A stretch of DNA of 64,000 nt from Roseivirga misakiensis (lineage in GTDB: Bacteria > Bacteroidota > Bacteroidia > Cytophagales > Cyclobacteriaceae). Within the stretch, counting starts at the first letter, position 1; each line of letters begins with the position of its first letter. Both the position numbers and the translations under genes were made by a program. The notes under the pieces were generated by a model. It was not told the DNA's origin. It saw only the letters and a list, made by a program, of their open reading frames with translations, and made no database searches. Below are positions 36,953 to 46,881 of the stretch, one piece after another. The stretch covers positions 1,240,001-1,304,000 of the forward strand of contig NZ_MDGQ01000005.1 in the NCBI RefSeq assembly GCF_001747105.1, in the 5' to 3' direction.

Positions 36953-37920
36953 TAATTCTTGAGGCTTTCTTGGAAGAAATTCACTACTAACATCTTAAAA
37001 TCAGGATTCAAGGGTAAAGTTGGATCGCCATAGGTGGCCAAATTTTGTTGTCTATCGGCCGGTGCGTTTTTAAGTACGTGGTTCATGCCATCTATAATAT
37101 ACTGCTTAGATTTGGGGTTGGCTTTGTACAGTCTCGCAGCGTCGTCCATAGTCACTTGAATATCTCTTGTTCCATTAACCACGATAGAAGGAATAGTCAG
37201 TTTCTGAAAGGTCGATTGCGGATCATACTTCATCCATGCCCTCATAAATGGCTGAATACTCGGACGGAAAAGGCTTGCGAAATAAGTAGGGACATCATCC
37301 ACTTTTTCCCCTTTTCGAATAGAACTCATAATACTCTCTGCCTCTTTTATGATACTTTCAGGGTTGTTAGGATTCGCTTTGATCTGGTTCATTATGGTCT
37401 CAGAAATGTTTTGAGACGGCCCTGCCAGTGATGCAAACGCGGAAACATCTGCGTCTCTACAAATAAGCATACCAATTAAAGAGCCTTGGCTGTGGCCTAT
37501 GACACCAACTTTAGTAAACTTCTTATTATTCAATAGAGAGTTTAGCCAAGTCTTGGCATCTTCCACAAAGGTGTCAAAGGTGAGATCGGCTTCCGGAAGG
37601 GCAGCCGATTGACTTAGTCCCATTCCTCTTTTATCAAATCTTAAACTAGCAATCCCAGCATCTGCCAATGCTTCAGCCAACATTTTCAAGGAGTTGTTTT
37701 TGCCAGGTACTACGGCAGAGTTTCCGTCTTTATCGGTGGGGCCGGAGCCTTGAATAATTAAGACAACTGGCGTCTTTTTTCGGGTTTCGGGGTAGGTGAC
37801 AACACCACCTAGCGATCCATTTTCGACATCTAAAAGGACTTCCTCTTCTTTATAATTTTGGGCTTTGCCATAGGAAAAGGCACCAAAAGTTAGCAGGCAG
37901 ATAATTACAATTCTTTTCAT
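36952..37920 (-). CDS. Exported alpha/beta hydrolase
   Basis: A 322-residue protein with a signal peptide (MKRIVIICLLTFGAFSYGKA). The core contains PVVLIIQGSGPTDKDGNS (oxyanion region), RFDKRGMGLS, the nucleophile elbow GHSQGSLIG (Ser near residue 147) and VVNGTRDIQV (acid), with the final His in YIIDGMNHVLKNA. These are the classical Ser-Asp-His residues. It probably hydrolyses an ester, lactone or peptide-like substrate in the periplasm. It overlaps the HD gene by one base. Confidence 0.9.
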   Translation of the reverse strand: MKRIVIICLLTFGAFSYGKAQNYKEEEVLLDVENGSLGGVVTYPETRKKTPVVLIIQGSGPTDKDGNSAVVPGKNNSLKMLAEALADAGIASLRFDKRGMGLSQSAALPEADLTFDTFVEDAKTWLNSLLNNKKFTKVGVIGHSQGSLIGMLICRDADVSAFASLAGPSQNISETIMNQIKANPNNPESIIKEAESIMSSIRKGEKVDDVPTYFASLFRPSIQPFMRAWMKYDPQSTFQKLTIPSIVVNGTRDIQVTMDDAARLYKANPKSKQYIIDGMNHVLKNAPADRQQNLATYGDPTLPLNPDFKMLVVNFFQESLKN

Positions 37921-37986
37921 AGGGATTTCTTACCGTAATGTACTAAGAACAGCGATAACTACGAAAAGTTGAAAATTTTTGAGAGG

Positions 37987-40476
37987 CTATTTCTTCTTAC
38001 GAGCCGTTTTTTTAGCAGGCTTATTCTTCTCTATAAGTGCTTGGGCTTCCTCTAAAGTCATATCAGTGACATCGACTGTCTTTGGTAGCTCTATCTTTAG
38101 TTTTCCTTTGATAACATTATGTCGTCCCCAACGGGCTTTTTCGACTCTAATGCCTTCGGCTTCCCAATGGTGGATGAGCTTATCTTTCTCCTTTTGAATT
38201 TTATCTTCAATGAGCTCTACAATGTCCGCGTCTGAAAGATTATCCCAATCATACTTTTTGTTGACATTGATGAACATGTTGTTCCACTTAATAAATGGAC
38301 CAAACCGACCTTTTCCCTTTTGAACAGGCTTATCGTCGTAAACATAAATTGGCGCATCAGCCGCTTCCTTTTCTTTGATCAAAACGATCGCTTCTTCTTC
38401 TGTAATACTCAGAGGATCAGCCTCTTTTGGTAAGGAAACGAATTTTTCATCGAATTTGATGTAAGGCCCAAATCTACCGATCGCCACGACAATTTCTTGG
38501 TCACGGAAACTACCCACTAGACGTGGTAATTTAAATAGTTCAAGTGCGTCTTCGAGTGTAATGTTTTCAATGAACTGCCCGGCTTTTAGACTGGCAAATT
38601 GCGGTTTGTTTTCTGGATCGTCAGGATCAGATTCCCCGATTTGGACCAGTGGACCAAACTTACCCAAACGAGCAATTACAGGTTTTCCACTTTCCGGATC
38701 AATACCAACTTCTCTACTAGAACCGACTTCGCTTCTGCTAATCTGTTCCGTAGCTTCTACTTTTTCATGGAAACCACCATAGAAGTTTTTGATCATGCGT
38801 TCCCACTCCTGACCACCATCGGCAATATTGTCGAATTGCTCCTCTACTTGGGCCGTGAAAGAGAAATCGATTACATTTGGGAAGTGCTCAACTAGAAAGT
38901 CGTTCACCACCATGGCAATATTGGTAGGGAAGAGTTTAGCCTTTTCAGCCCCAGTTATTTCAGTTTTTACCGCTTCCTTCACCACATTATTCTCCAGTGT
39001 CAATTCAGCGTATTTCCTTTCTACACCTTCTCTATTTTCTTTGGAGACATAATCTCGTTTTTGTACTGTAGAAATGGTTGGGGCATAAGTAGAAGGTCTA
39101 CCAATACCCATTTCTTCTAATTTTTTCACCAAACTCGCCTCAGTGTAGCGGGCAGGAGGTCTAGAGAATCCTTGACGCGCTTTGATAAAATCTAAGGAAA
39201 GCGCTTGGCCGATCACTAAAGGGGGAAGCATTCCCTTAGCTTCTTCATTTGGCTCTTCATCGTCGGTAGATTCAATATACACTTTGAGAAAACCCTCAAA
39301 TTTGATGACCTCACCATGAGCGACTAGTTTCTGTTCGTTTCCAGAGATATCAATAGTAACAACAGTTTTTTCCAATTGTGCATCTGCCATTTGAGATGCA
39401 ACTGCTCTTTTCCAGATTAGCTCATAAAGGCGTTGCTCATTATAATCCTTTCCAGCAGTATGGTGCGAAAAGTTAGTCGGCCTGATGGCTTCGTGCGCTT
39501 CTTGGGCAGATTTCGACTTCGTTTTGAACTTTCTGGTATTCACAAACTCCTCACCGTAAGAAGCCGAGATTTCTTTAACCGCACCTTGAATCGCTTCATC
39601 AGAAAGATTCAACGAGTCAGTTCTCATGTATGAGATTTTACCCGCTTCGTAAAGTTTCTGGGCAACCGTCATGGTTTGCAAAACGGAGTATCCCAACTTT
39701 CTACTGGCTTCCTGTTGAAGTGTAGAAGTTGTGAAAGGAGGGGCGGGAGACCTTTTTGCAGGCTTTTTCTCTAAGTTCTGAATAGTAAACTCAGCGTTTA
39801 CACAGTTATCCAAAAATGCCTTAGCTTCTTCTTGAGTATCGAACCTTTTTGGTATTTCTGCCTTGAGCTCTCGGCCTTCAACATTGAAAAGAGCGCTTAC
39901 CTTAAAAAAGGATTTTGCTTCGAATTGGTCAATTTCGCGTTCCTTCTCAACCACTAGTCTAACGGCCACAGATTGAACGCGTCCGGCAGATAAACCTCTT
40001 TTGATCTTTTTCCAAAGTACAGGGGAAAGCTCATAGCCAACCAGTCTGTCTAAGATTCTTCTGGCCTGCTGTGCATTTACTAAATCAACATCAATATCTC
40101 TTGGGCTAGACATGGCCGCTTGGATCGCTGATTTTGTGATTTCTCTGAATACAATACGTTTTGTATGGGCTGGGTCTAGTTTTAAAGCTTCCTTTAAATG
40201 CCAGCTAATGGCTTCTCCTTCGCGGTCATCATCACTCGCTAGGTAGATTGTTTCTGCTGCTTTCGAGAGTTTTTTGAGTCCTTTGATTACCTCTTTTTTA
40301 TCAGCGGTTACTTCGTATGTCGGTTTGAAGTTGTTTTCTATGTCTATAGCCTTATCACCCTTTGGCAAATCCCTTATATGGCCGTAACTAGAGACCACTT
40401 TGAAATCCTTTCCAAGATATCCTTCAATCGTTTTTGCTTTGGCAGGGGACTCAACTATTACAAGGTTTTTCGGCAT
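37987..40476 (-). CDS. topA: DNA topoisomerase I
   Basis: A type IA topoisomerase, 829 residues from the ATG at 40476 (MPKNLVIVESPAKAKTI). Longer starts lack homology. The Toprim domain has Glu9 and the acidic SDDDREGE motif (81-88), which hold Mg2+. The catalytic Tyr283 is in ISYMRTDSLN, with Arg following. The C-terminus lacks Cys4 zinc fingers; it carries repeated Topo_C-like units (FGPYIKFDEKFVSLP, FGPFIKWNNMFINV) and a Lys-rich tail ending KKTARKKK. It relaxes negative supercoils. A weak promoter-like sequence CATCTTTG (minus, 40514-40507) lies upstream. Confidence 0.97.
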   Translation of the reverse strand: MPKNLVIVESPAKAKTIEGYLGKDFKVVSSYGHIRDLPKGDKAIDIENNFKPTYEVTADKKEVIKGLKKLSKAAETIYLASDDDREGEAISWHLKEALKLDPAHTKRIVFREITKSAIQAAMSSPRDIDVDLVNAQQARRILDRLVGYELSPVLWKKIKRGLSAGRVQSVAVRLVVEKEREIDQFEAKSFFKVSALFNVEGRELKAEIPKRFDTQEEAKAFLDNCVNAEFTIQNLEKKPAKRSPAPPFTTSTLQQEASRKLGYSVLQTMTVAQKLYEAGKISYMRTDSLNLSDEAIQGAVKEISASYGEEFVNTRKFKTKSKSAQEAHEAIRPTNFSHHTAGKDYNEQRLYELIWKRAVASQMADAQLEKTVVTIDISGNEQKLVAHGEVIKFEGFLKVYIESTDDEEPNEEAKGMLPPLVIGQALSLDFIKARQGFSRPPARYTEASLVKKLEEMGIGRPSTYAPTISTVQKRDYVSKENREGVERKYAELTLENNVVKEAVKTEITGAEKAKLFPTNIAMVVNDFLVEHFPNVIDFSFTAQVEEQFDNIADGGQEWERMIKNFYGGFHEKVEATEQISRSEVGSSREVGIDPESGKPVIARLGKFGPLVQIGESDPDDPENKPQFASLKAGQFIENITLEDALELFKLPRLVGSFRDQEIVVAIGRFGPYIKFDEKFVSLPKEADPLSITEEEAIVLIKEKEAADAPIYVYDDKPVQKGKGRFGPFIKWNNMFINVNKKYDWDNLSDADIVELIEDKIQKEKDKLIHHWEAEGIRVEKARWGRHNVIKGKLKIELPKTVDVTDMTLEEAQALIEKNKPAKKTARKKK

Positions 40477-40621
40477 ACTATACTGTTTATTAACACTCAG
40501 AGCGCTCAAAGATGCGCATAAAACTTTCAAAAAAACAAATGAAGATGTAAACGACTTTGTTTAGGATATATCAAAAAAGATTATTTCTCGTTGTCTAATC
40601 ATCAATCAAAATATCAAGAAA

Positions 40622-41113
40622 ATGGTCAAAAACATCCTTTTGATTCGGCATGCCGAGGCCAGATTTGGTTCGGGAGACGAAAAAGACTTTCAGCGAAAAC
40701 TTACTAAGAAAGGTAGAAGCCAGAGCACTATTTTAGGTGAATATGTCAATGGTCTGCCACTCAGGCTAGATGCTTTATACGTAAGCCCAGCTGTGCGAAC
40801 ACTAACAACATGTAAGCTTTTGAATGAGCAGCTAGAGTATGATCCTAGAATCATGGATGCCGAAGAACTCTACGAAGCCACAGAAAATTTAATGAAGGCC
40901 TTTCTAAGAAGAATCGATCCATTATTTAAGTCGGTGGCGATCGTGGCACATAATCCTGCTATTGCTCATGTGTATGCCTATCTGACGATGAATTTCAGAG
41001 ATTTTTACCCGGGGACCTGCGCTTGGTTGGCCTTGAACGCCGAAGAGTGGGAACATACTTCGTCAAATATGGCAATAGAAAAGGATTACTACTATCCGGG
41101 CATGAGCCGATAA
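40622..41113 (+). CDS. Histidine phosphatase, SixA-like
   Basis: A 163-residue phosphohistidine phosphatase. The RHG-type motif is LLIRHAEARFG, with the catalytic His9-equivalent; the second His is in VAIVAHNPAIAHV. In Escherichia coli SixA removes phosphate from histidine on the ArcB HPt domain, but the natural target here is not known. The 163-residue length fits the SixA branch. It is 90 bp from the divergent topA and lies on the same strand as speD-speE, 65 bp upstream of it. Confidence 0.88.
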   Translation: MVKNILLIRHAEARFGSGDEKDFQRKLTKKGRSQSTILGEYVNGLPLRLDALYVSPAVRTLTTCKLLNEQLEYDPRIMDAEELYEATENLMKAFLRRIDPLFKSVAIVAHNPAIAHVYAYLTMNFRDFYPGTCAWLALNAEEWEHTSSNMAIEKDYYYPGMSR

Positions 41114-41178
41114 GGTGCCTCAAAAATTTTATCAATTCTATAAAGAATCATTCGAAAAAATGATCTTAATTTTGGCGC

Positions 41179-42459
41179 ATGGCGTCATTAGGTAGACATA
41201 TCATTGTGGAGTATTATGACTGTGCTCCAGAAGCGTTAAACGATGTTACTCACATTGAAAAGAGTATGGAAGGTGCAGCAGAGGAAGCTGGTGCCACTAT
41301 AATTAATTCTACTTTCCACCACTTTTCTCCCTATGGAGTTTCTGGTGTTGTAGTCATTGAAGAAAGCCATTTGGCTATACATACTTGGCCTGAATATGGT
41401 TATGCATCGGTGGATCTTTTCACCTGTGGTGAGTCAGTTGACCCTTGGGTGTCTTATCAATTTCTGAAGGAGGCATTTAAAGCGGCACATGGTTCTGCGG
41501 TAGAGTTGAAACGTGGTGAACTCGCCTTGCTCACAAAAAAGGATTTTGATATTCAGCAACTGAGAGACGAGAAGAGCACTGATGCTGGCGAGCCGATAAG
41601 AACAAGAGATATTTGGTTTACAGAGCGGGACGATAAAATTGCCCTCTCGATGAAACATAATGGTAAACTTTACGATCAGCAGTCGGACTATCAAAGGGTA
41701 GAGGTTTATGAAACACAGGCATATGGAAATATGCTCACGCTGGATGGCATGGTCATGACGACTGAAAAGGATGAGTACGTTTATCATGAAATGATTACGC
41801 ATGTGCCTATTCTCACGCATCCGAATCCAAAAAGGGTTCTCATAATCGGTGGTGGTGATGGTGGTACGGCTAGAGAAGTGTTAAAACACACGGAATTGGA
41901 AGAGGTAGTGATGGTCGAAATTGATGAAAAGGTGATTGAGGCTTGTAAACTTCATTTGCCAAGTATTGCTTCGGCACTTGACGACCCAAGATTAAACTTG
42001 ATTGTTGATGACGGCATAAAATATGTCAACGAAGCCTCTGACGGCTCTTTTGATGTCGTAATTGTTGATTCTACTGATCCAGTGGGCCCTGCTGAGGGGT
42101 TGTTTTCGGTTGACTTTTACAAAGAGGTGTATAGAATTCTTTCTACCGATGGGATAATGATTACCCAAAGTGAGTCCCCTAGGTTTAACAATAAAGTTTT
42201 CAAAGAGATTTACCAGGTATACCGATCGATTTTTGGGATGGATAAGGTGCACTGCTATTTGGCCTATATCCCGACTTACCCTACTGGTATGTGGTCTTTT
42301 TCGTATAGTACGAAAGGAAGTGCGCATCCTTTAAATGGATTCGATCCAGCAAAGAGTCAAGCCTTTTCGGAAAGTAATGCATTGAGCTATTATAATGGTC
42401 AAATTCATGCTGCGGCCTTTGCTTTACCTAACTTCGTGAAACAAATGATAGATCAATGA
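41179..42459 (+). CDS. speDE: S-adenosylmethionine decarboxylase-spermidine synthase fusion
   Basis: A 426-residue fusion of two successive steps of spermidine synthesis. Residues 1-125 are a bacterial SpeD: the self-processing site Glu62-Ser63 ([13 protein letters not shown]) generates the pyruvoyl group, His68 and Cys83 (FTCGE) are present, and the positions match those known for small SpeD enzymes. Residues 140-426 are spermidine synthase: GGGDGG at 224-229, the SAM-binding VEID (Glu247), DD at 277-278 and the catalytic DSTDP (297-301). The fusion would link decarboxylated SAM production to its consumer. Its stop overlaps the speB start (ATGA). Confidence 0.95.
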   Translation: MASLGRHIIVEYYDCAPEALNDVTHIEKSMEGAAEEAGATIINSTFHHFSPYGVSGVVVIEESHLAIHTWPEYGYASVDLFTCGESVDPWVSYQFLKEAFKAAHGSAVELKRGELALLTKKDFDIQQLRDEKSTDAGEPIRTRDIWFTERDDKIALSMKHNGKLYDQQSDYQRVEVYETQAYGNMLTLDGMVMTTEKDEYVYHEMITHVPILTHPNPKRVLIIGGGDGGTAREVLKHTELEEVVMVEIDEKVIEACKLHLPSIASALDDPRLNLIVDDGIKYVNEASDGSFDVVIVDSTDPVGPAEGLFSVDFYKEVYRILSTDGIMITQSESPRFNNKVFKEIYQVYRSIFGMDKVHCYLAYIPTYPTGMWSFSYSTKGSAHPLNGFDPAKSQAFSESNALSYYNGQIHAAAFALPNFVKQMIDQ

Positions 42460-43487
42460 GCATAATGGATGGTTTTGACCCGAATGGTGTTGGGGTAAAA
42501 GGGAGCTTGTTTGGACTTCCATTTACTACTGAAAATGCCAAGGTGATCATCATTCCAGTGCCATGGGACGTAACTGCGTCTTATGGAGGTGGTGCAGCCA
42601 ATGCACCCCAAGCCATTTTAGATGCTTCTTCGCAAATTGATTACGAAATACCGGATATTCCTGATGCTTGGAAAATAGGCGTTGCTATGGCAGAAATACC
42701 AGAAGTATGGTATTCACTGGCAAAGGAATTAAGACCCAAAGCTGAAAAGTTTATCGATTGGTTAGAACATGGCAGTGACGCTACTCAGCGCCAAGAAATG
42801 CAAGAAATTCTGACTGAAATCAATCGCGAGTCCAAGCAGCTCATGACTTACGTTGAGCAGGAATCTCGATATTGGCATGAACAAGGCAAAACGACCATCC
42901 TTTTGGGCGGCGATCATAGCACACCTTTAGGTCACATCAAAGCTTGTGCTGATCGGGAAGGCCAGATGGGAATCTTACAGATTGACGCGCATGCCGATTT
43001 GCGGAATGCTTATGAAGGATTTACGTATTCTCACGCTAGTATTATGCATAATGTGCTCTTAAAAGATTCTATTACTCACCTGGTGCAAGTGGGCGTGAGA
43101 GACTATTGCATAGAGGAATCTCAAGCTGTAAAAGCGAGTGAAGGTAGAGTGAGGGTGTTTTATGATCAGCATTTGAAAACGGCAGAATATGAAGGCGTTA
43201 GCTGGGCTAAGCAGTGTCAGGAAATCGTTGATTGTCTACCGCAGCAGGTTTATATATCTTTTGATATTGACGGTCTTGACCCTAAACTTTGCCCAAATAC
43301 GGGAACGCCAGTACCTGGTGGTTTCGAATTAGAGCAAATAAATTACCTCTTTCGATGTATCATCAAAAGTGGTAGAAATATAGTAGGGGCAGACCTTACC
43401 GAAGTATCACCAAGCAGTAATGAATGGGATGCCAATGTTGGTGCTAGAGCTCTTTATCAGCTTTCTTGTTTGATCGGCAATGCCTAA
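42456..43487 (+). CDS. speB: Agmatinase-type ureohydrolase
   Basis: A 343-residue manganese enzyme of the arginase/agmatinase/formiminoglutamase superfamily. Metal ligands are His154 (GGDHSTPLG), Asp177, His179 and Asp181 (QIDAHADLR), and Asp270 and Asp272 (SFDIDGLDP). Given the overlapping speD-speE gene upstream, conversion of agmatine to putrescine and urea is likely, which would supply the synthase. Arginine decarboxylase is not in the window. The segment at about 100-145 is a longer insertion than in typical agmatinases, so the exact substrate is not certain. Confidence 0.88.
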   Translation: MSIMDGFDPNGVGVKGSLFGLPFTTENAKVIIIPVPWDVTASYGGGAANAPQAILDASSQIDYEIPDIPDAWKIGVAMAEIPEVWYSLAKELRPKAEKFIDWLEHGSDATQRQEMQEILTEINRESKQLMTYVEQESRYWHEQGKTTILLGGDHSTPLGHIKACADREGQMGILQIDAHADLRNAYEGFTYSHASIMHNVLLKDSITHLVQVGVRDYCIEESQAVKASEGRVRVFYDQHLKTAEYEGVSWAKQCQEIVDCLPQQVYISFDIDGLDPKLCPNTGTPVPGGFELEQINYLFRCIIKSGRNIVGADLTEVSPSSNEWDANVGARALYQLSCLIGNA

Positions 43488-43505
43488 GATTCTGATATTC
43501 AATCT

Positions 43506-44606
43506 TTAATTGTCACAATTTCCAGCTAAAATATCCTCTCTACTCGGGTTAAAGGCATTTTCTCTGATGTCCACCTCGCCATTGAAGTTTTGATTGTTAA
43601 ATAAACCTGTTAGTCCGCAGAAATCGCTTAACCCAGGGTTCTTTAAGAAGACAATTCTATTGGTATCATTGAGGTTTTGTAAGCCACCTAAATTCTGCAA
43701 ATTCTCGTTTGACGAGATCACTACGCTTTCGGCAACATTGACATTTTCAAGTCCATTTAAATTTTGGAGATTTAGATTCAAACCTATGCCCAACGATTCA
43801 GTCACATTTTTAAGATTATTTAAACCAGTCATGTCAACCAATTTATTGTTGAGCGTGATATCCAAAAAGTTGAGTTCGGTTATACCCTGAAGACCATCCA
43901 AATTGTTCAGGTTAGGGTTAGCTTGAATCACGAGGTTCTCTAAGGCATTTAGATTTGAAAGGGCCGAGATAGTCTCGAGGGCAGGATTTTGATTGATGAA
44001 AACACTTATTTCTACTTCATTCAGCCCATTTAAACCATTTAAGCTAACCAGTCTGGTATTACTATAAATGTTTAACAAGGTCAGGCTATTTACACCCTCA
44101 AAACCGTTTAGGTTTGTAAGTTCTGGATTGAAGCTAATGGACAACCTACCACCTAAATCGTTCAATGATCCAAGGCCACTCGTACTTGCCAATTTTTGAT
44201 TATTTAAGATGGTGAAATCACCTCCTATGGATCCCAAGGCTGATAAACCATCGAGATTTTCTAATTGATCATTATCTTCAATTTCAACATCACCTAAAAC
44301 TTCTTTGAGTCCATTGAGTCCATCCAAAGAAGAGATAGAATTTCCGCTAATTGATAAAACTGATTCTACTGAAATTATGCTATTTAATGGGCTCAGGTCT
44401 ACGATTGGATCGTCTGCACTGATGGAATTTATCGCAAGAGAACCCTTGATAACTTCATAACCTTTTTGTCCAAAGTCATTTACTTCTGTTTGACTTCTTA
44501 AGAATATATTATCTGTTGTGGTAGGTATTGAGTCGTCGTTGGAGCAGCCGTTCAAGATTAGAACCAAAGACAAAGAGAAGGTGAGGTATTTAAGTGTTGT
44601 TTTCAT
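43506..44606 (-). CDS. LRR (receptor L domain-like) surface lipoprotein 1
   Basis: A 366-residue lipoprotein with lipobox ILNGC and CSNDDS after it; the acidic residues at +3 and +4 resemble the Bacteroidota surface export signal. A start domain (FLRSQTEVNDFGQKGYEVIK) precedes about ten 23-25-residue repeats of the form L.I..N..L..LDGL..L (for example VEIEDNDQLENLDGLSALGS). The end domain has SDFCGLTGL and a final Cys 34 residues later, in NAFNPSREDILAGNC. It is one of three paralogues between 43506 and 47805. Surface recognition or adhesion is inferred. Ligand unknown. Confidence 0.88.
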   Translation of the reverse strand: MKTTLKYLTFSLSLVLILNGCSNDDSIPTTTDNIFLRSQTEVNDFGQKGYEVIKGSLAINSISADDPIVDLSPLNSIISVESVLSISGNSISSLDGLNGLKEVLGDVEIEDNDQLENLDGLSALGSIGGDFTILNNQKLASTSGLGSLNDLGGRLSISFNPELTNLNGFEGVNSLTLLNIYSNTRLVSLNGLNGLNEVEISVFINQNPALETISALSNLNALENLVIQANPNLNNLDGLQGITELNFLDITLNNKLVDMTGLNNLKNVTESLGIGLNLNLQNLNGLENVNVAESVVISSNENLQNLGGLQNLNDTNRIVFLKNPGLSDFCGLTGLFNNQNFNGEVDIRENAFNPSREDILAGNCDN

Positions 44607-44870
44607 GATATGAACTTAAACTATTTGGTTGGATAATTGACAGTTTAGGTTGACAACAATTATACCAGAAATCAAATAATTCTTTGGAAGGTATTTATTT
44701 GATATATCGTTGATGGCAATTAGGAGCTCAGTCGAATGCAACAATGAAATCTTTGTTTCAAATATATTTAGCTTCTTGAGTTAGCTACCGAAATGGACAT
44801 CATTGCCCTTGAAAAGCATTTTCTTGTCTCAAATGCAAGTCGGATACCAGTCAAGGCAACTTAGCAAGGT

Positions 44871-46031
44871 TTAGTTACTGCAGCTTCCGGAATCAATATC
44901 TTCTCTACTTGGGTTAAAGGCGTTCTCTCTAGCATCAAAAAAACCAGTAAAAGCTTCACTTTTGACTAGGTCAGAGACATCACAAAAATCTGAAAGTGCC
45001 GAATTACTAAAAAATTTAAGAACACTAGAATTTTCTAAGTTATGCAATCCTCTGAGGTTAGTCAATTTTGGGTTAAAATGTAACTCAATTCTCTCAATGG
45101 TTTGAGACGACTCTAATCCGTTAACGTTTTCTAGATTAGCATTCTCAGCGATTCCCAAGGTTCCTATGTTAACCAAGCTGTTTAGACCAGAAAGGTCTGT
45201 AAGTGAATTGTTTATGCTAATTATGAAATCTCTACTGACAGTAGATAGATTATTCAGTCCGCTCAGGCTTGTCAGATTATCATTTCTGAATAGATAGACA
45301 TTTTCGGTAGTTGTAATCCCCTGTAGTCCATTCAGGTTTTGCAGATTTATATTAGACCTAACGGATAGGGTTGAGACAGATTCAAGGTTGACCAAGGCCG
45401 AAATATCCAATAATGATGGATTGAATTCAATCATTAAGGTTTCAGTGCTATGAATATTATTCAGTCCATCAAGACTTTGCAAAGAAGGATTTCCGGTGAC
45501 GACTAAGTCGTTTGGCACATCTGTTACTTGAGCAAAGCCAAGAATATCCTGTAAGAGCGTGTTACCGGATATAGTGAGACTTGACCCTACAGCATTTAGT
45601 TTTGCTAAGCCAATAGTACTTGCAAGGTTTGTATTGTTTCGTAAAAAGAAACTTTGATCAATTCGAACGAGTTCACTCAAACCATCAAGACTCGTTAAAG
45701 ACGTATTATTGTCTATACTCATGAAGCCGTTGACCTCTTCGAGATTGTTCAACCCAGTGAGGTCGGTAATATCAGTTTTTAGGATTTGAAAACTTCCTTC
45801 AACCCTTGTCAGCGTCTGTAGGGGACTTAGATCTGTAATTGGGTCACTGTAGTCAGAGGTAGCAATCATTAATGACCCTGCTATAGAACCATAGCCTTTG
45901 GCGCCAAACTCTTCTAGTTCTGATTGACTACCAATACTTGCATCATCAACTAATATAGAGGGGGTGTCGTCTTCATTGCAACTCGTAATGAGAATTGCCG
46001 ATAGTAAAACGATAAGAATTCTATTTTTCAT
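44871..46031 (-). CDS. LRR (receptor L domain-like) surface lipoprotein 2
   Basis: A 386-residue paralogue of the preceding gene. Lipobox ILITSC is followed by NEDDTP. The start domain is ASIGSQSELEEFGAKGYGSI. The body has repeats such as MSIDNNTSLTSLDGLSELVR and LVVTGNPSLQSLDGLNNIHS. The C-terminal cap is SDFCDVSDL plus NAFNPSREDIDSGSC, again with 33 residues between the two Cys. It has its own 264-bp upstream region with no other gene (44607-44870 lies downstream of it and holds nothing I recognise). Confidence 0.88.
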   Translation of the reverse strand: MKNRILIVLLSAILITSCNEDDTPSILVDDASIGSQSELEEFGAKGYGSIAGSLMIATSDYSDPITDLSPLQTLTRVEGSFQILKTDITDLTGLNNLEEVNGFMSIDNNTSLTSLDGLSELVRIDQSFFLRNNTNLASTIGLAKLNAVGSSLTISGNTLLQDILGFAQVTDVPNDLVVTGNPSLQSLDGLNNIHSTETLMIEFNPSLLDISALVNLESVSTLSVRSNINLQNLNGLQGITTTENVYLFRNDNLTSLSGLNNLSTVSRDFIISINNSLTDLSGLNSLVNIGTLGIAENANLENVNGLESSQTIERIELHFNPKLTNLRGLHNLENSSVLKFFSNSALSDFCDVSDLVKSEAFTGFFDARENAFNPSREDIDSGSCSN

Positions 46032-46179
46032 GATATCGTAATTTAAGTCTAAAGGGTTCTTGCTTTGTAATAACGTAATGTAGCATTATAGTTACATTTT
46101 TTTACTGCATATCAATACCATTTTATATACCTACAATCAAGCGAAAGTTCCTCAGGGTTTCATATTCGTTGTCTTAACT

Positions 46180-46815
46180 TTATCGAAATTCAACAGACCT
46201 CAGATCCATTTTTCGGAGCTTTCCAATAATAAAAGTAACGAATTCATTGGGAGTTTTCGGATCAGCTTTGATCACGATCCGCACATTTTTGCTGGTGACA
46301 TTGCGGTAAGCTAGGCGGTCGATTTCTTCGAAAAGAATACTCTCTAAACTGTTAATAGGAACATTTTCTCCTTTGAATTCCAACAGTCGATTTTCGGTGA
46401 GTTGAAGTTCGAATTTGGCGTGATTGACGGAAAAGCGCTGATAATATGTAAATAGTGCTACCGTGGTTTGGGTTGATTCGTTCAGCGATAAAATATCCGT
46501 TGAAGACAATAGGTTGTCCCAAGGCTCACGATCAATAACTCCTTGAATACCAAATGCTAAAGGGTCAACATTCTCCTTAAGTTTAGCCAGTTTATCATAT
46601 ATGTTAGATGGATCGTTAAGGTCTTCTTCGATTAATATTTCTTTTTCGATCAACTCATTTTTAAAATCAACCAGAATTTTTTCAACGTCTATGTCAAATT
46701 GGATTTGAGCGTAAGCTCGTTCTATTTCTTTGGAAAAGGGCTCGCTAGACTGTGCGGTCAATAGGACCAAACAAATGCATATTAATGGGAGGAGGAACAA
46801 TGATTTCTTCTTCAT
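46180..46815 (-). CDS. ExbD/TolR-like periplasmic-domain protein
   Basis: A 211-residue protein with one N-terminal hydrophobic segment (MKKKSLFLLPLICICLVLLT). The last 80 residues resemble the periplasmic part of ExbD/TolR: FKGENVPINSLESILFEEID then VRIVIKADPKTPNEFVTFII and GKLRKMDLRSVEF. In ExbD this fold follows one membrane helix and couples proton flow to outer-membrane transport. Here an acidic helical segment (about 25-110) is inserted, and no ExbB or TonB is adjacent. The assignment is structural and uncertain. It lies between two LRR lipoprotein genes. Confidence 0.65.
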   Translation of the reverse strand: MKKKSLFLLPLICICLVLLTAQSSEPFSKEIERAYAQIQFDIDVEKILVDFKNELIEKEILIEEDLNDPSNIYDKLAKLKENVDPLAFGIQGVIDREPWDNLLSSTDILSLNESTQTTVALFTYYQRFSVNHAKFELQLTENRLLEFKGENVPINSLESILFEEIDRLAYRNVTSKNVRIVIKADPKTPNEFVTFIIGKLRKMDLRSVEFR

Positions 46816-46881
46816 GCTCTAAATAAACTAAATAATTAGTTATAAGAAAAGCCATTTACAATTTTTAGACATTATGAAAGC

